The translations under genes were made by a program, and so were the position numbers. A stretch of 6,468 bases of DNA from Actinomycetota bacterium. Lineage in GTDB: Bacteria > Actinomycetota > Geothermincolia > Geothermincolales > RBG-13-55-18. Each line of letters starts with the position of its first letter. The first letter of the stretch is position 1. The stretch is taken from NCBI GenBank assembly GCA_028275245.1, contig JAPWVA010000074.1, positions 1-6,468 on the forward strand. Direction: 5' to 3'. The notes beneath the pieces were generated by a model that was not told the origin of the DNA, did not search any database, and saw nothing but the letters and a program-made list of their open reading frames with translations. Below, one piece after another: positions 6,174 through 6,468 of the stretch.

Positions 6174-6228
6174 TTTTCCCGCCCGGGGTAGAGGTTATGC
6201 ATGGGGAGGTTAGGACCCGGGCGGGGAG
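6174..6228. repeat. Long GC-rich inverted repeat in divergent promoter region
   Basis: CCCGCCCGGG (6178-6187) and CCCGGGCGGG (6216-6225) are exact 10-bp inverted repeats. Three more outward pairs, two of them G·T, extend the arms to 6175 and 6228. They enclose 28 nt. No T-run follows on either strand, so it is not a standard intrinsic terminator. Lying between the divergent anti-sigma and STAS genes, it could be an operator or an mRNA leader hairpin. Confidence 0.7.
6191..6212. repeat. Direct repeat GAGGTTA inside the inverted-repeat loop
   Basis: GAGGTTA occurs at 6191-6197 and 6206-6212, 15 bp apart start to start, separated by TGCATGGG. The spacing is about one and a half helical turns. 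Paired direct repeats between divergent regulatory genes are a common layout for regulator binding, but no known site is recognised. Confidence 0.5.
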
Positions 6229-6232
6229 CCAC

Positions 6233-6257
6233 TTTACCGGCGTCAATCCGCGAAACC
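6233..6257 (-). promoter_or_regulatory. Possible SigB-type promoter of the anti-sigma/sigma operon
   Basis: Reading the minus strand, GGTTTC (6257-6252) is followed after 13 nt by GGTAAA (6238-6233). This resembles the GTTT...GGGTA pattern of SigB/SigF promoters, but the -10 is imperfect and the spacing short. If real it implies autoregulation, and the transcript leader would contain the long inverted repeat. Confidence 0.2.
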
Positions 6258-6264
6258 CCAGGAT

Positions 6265-6290
6265 GGGTTAAATGTTATAAACTAAAAAGT
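6265..6290 (+). promoter_or_regulatory. AT-rich -10-like region before the STAS gene
   Basis: GGGTTAAATGTTATAAACTAA includes TATAAA (6276-6281), a good -10-like hexamer about 33 nt before the GTG start. No clear -35 lies at the right distance, so it may need an activator or another sigma factor. Confidence 0.35.
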
Positions 6291-6313
6291 GAAATCCGGG
6301 AAAGGAGGGACCG

Positions 6314-6468
6314 GTGGAGGAGTCCAGGGTAGAGCTTCACACCGAGGTCAGGGAGGAGGACGGGATACGTATCCTGGTGGTGAGGGGCGAGGTGGACCTC
6401 TCCACCTCTGAGAGGCTAAAGGAGGCGGTTTACAGCTGCCTGGAGGGGGGCACCGGGAACTTGGTGGT
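6314..6468 (+). CDS. STAS-domain anti-sigma factor antagonist, N-terminal fragment
   Basis: The first 51 codons of a STAS-domain protein run off the right edge. In partner switching, unphosphorylated proteins of the RsbV/SpoIIAA type bind an RsbW-like protein and free the sigma factor. The visible part has the family's opening strands and helix: VELHTEVREEDG, then IRILVVRGEVDLSTSERLKEA with the hallmark GEVDLSTS turn, then a helix and the strand GNLVV. The phosphorylatable Ser in the DSSG motif would lie just beyond the window. The GTG start follows AAAGGAGGG (6301-6309) by 4 nt. The gene diverges from the anti-sigma/sigma pair, unlike the co-directional rsbV-rsbW-sigB order of Bacillus. Pairing with that particular anti-sigma protein is inferred from position. 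Confidence 0.88.
   Translation, partial: MEESRVELHTEVREEDGIRILVVRGEVDLSTSERLKEAVYSCLEGGTGNLV

Noticed and set aside
6118..6180. Conventional -35/-10 for the minus-strand operon close to the anti-sigma start
   Set aside because: The AT-rich AAAATAGGAATT segment has no clear hexamers at a proper spacing on the minus strand.

Overview
The window is GC-rich DNA from a bacterium. It looks like a high-GC Gram-positive-type lineage, either a high-GC Bacillota or a deep-branching, possibly thermophilic Actinomycetota. The evidence is a Veg protein, a YlbL-type PDZ/Lon-like membrane protease and a SigB/SigF-type sigma factor with an RsbW-like partner. Arg is often AGG and Ile often ATA, a usage common in thermophiles. 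The assignment is inference from gene content and codon use; no rRNA or tRNA is present to test it.

Bases 1-3028 read left to right. First comes the C-terminal end of the ferrous iron transporter FeoB. After a 225-nt gap there is an AmmeMemoRadiSam-type radical SAM enzyme (amrS). It overlaps by 4 nt a membrane-anchored PDZ plus Lon-type serine protease, so the two are probably translationally coupled. The protease frame runs about 85 codons past the usual end of its family, into DNA that does not look like coding sequence.

Bases 3029-4606 hold an AT-rich promoter-like island, a small Veg-family protein, two terminator-like hairpins in tandem, a roughly 270-nt spacer with small hairpins and no convincing gene, and then a DUF72 (YecE-like) protein. 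A 283-nt convergent spacer follows, carrying a short tandem repeat and palindromes.

Bases 4890-6468 form a sigma-factor regulatory module. A SigB/SigF-type sigma factor and an RsbW-like anti-sigma protein lie on the minus strand, with the anti-sigma gene upstream. Diverging from them on the plus strand is a STAS-domain anti-anti-sigma gene that runs off the window. Together these suggest a partner-switching stress or developmental regulon. The most notable points are that the RsbW-like protein appears to lack the key ATP-binding residues of its fold, and that the divergent promoter region holds a long GC-rich inverted repeat enclosing two direct repeats.

All five plus-strand genes with a visible start use GTG or TTG, while both minus-strand genes use ATG. 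No mobile element, CRISPR array, RNA gene or clearly new multi-gene system was recognised.
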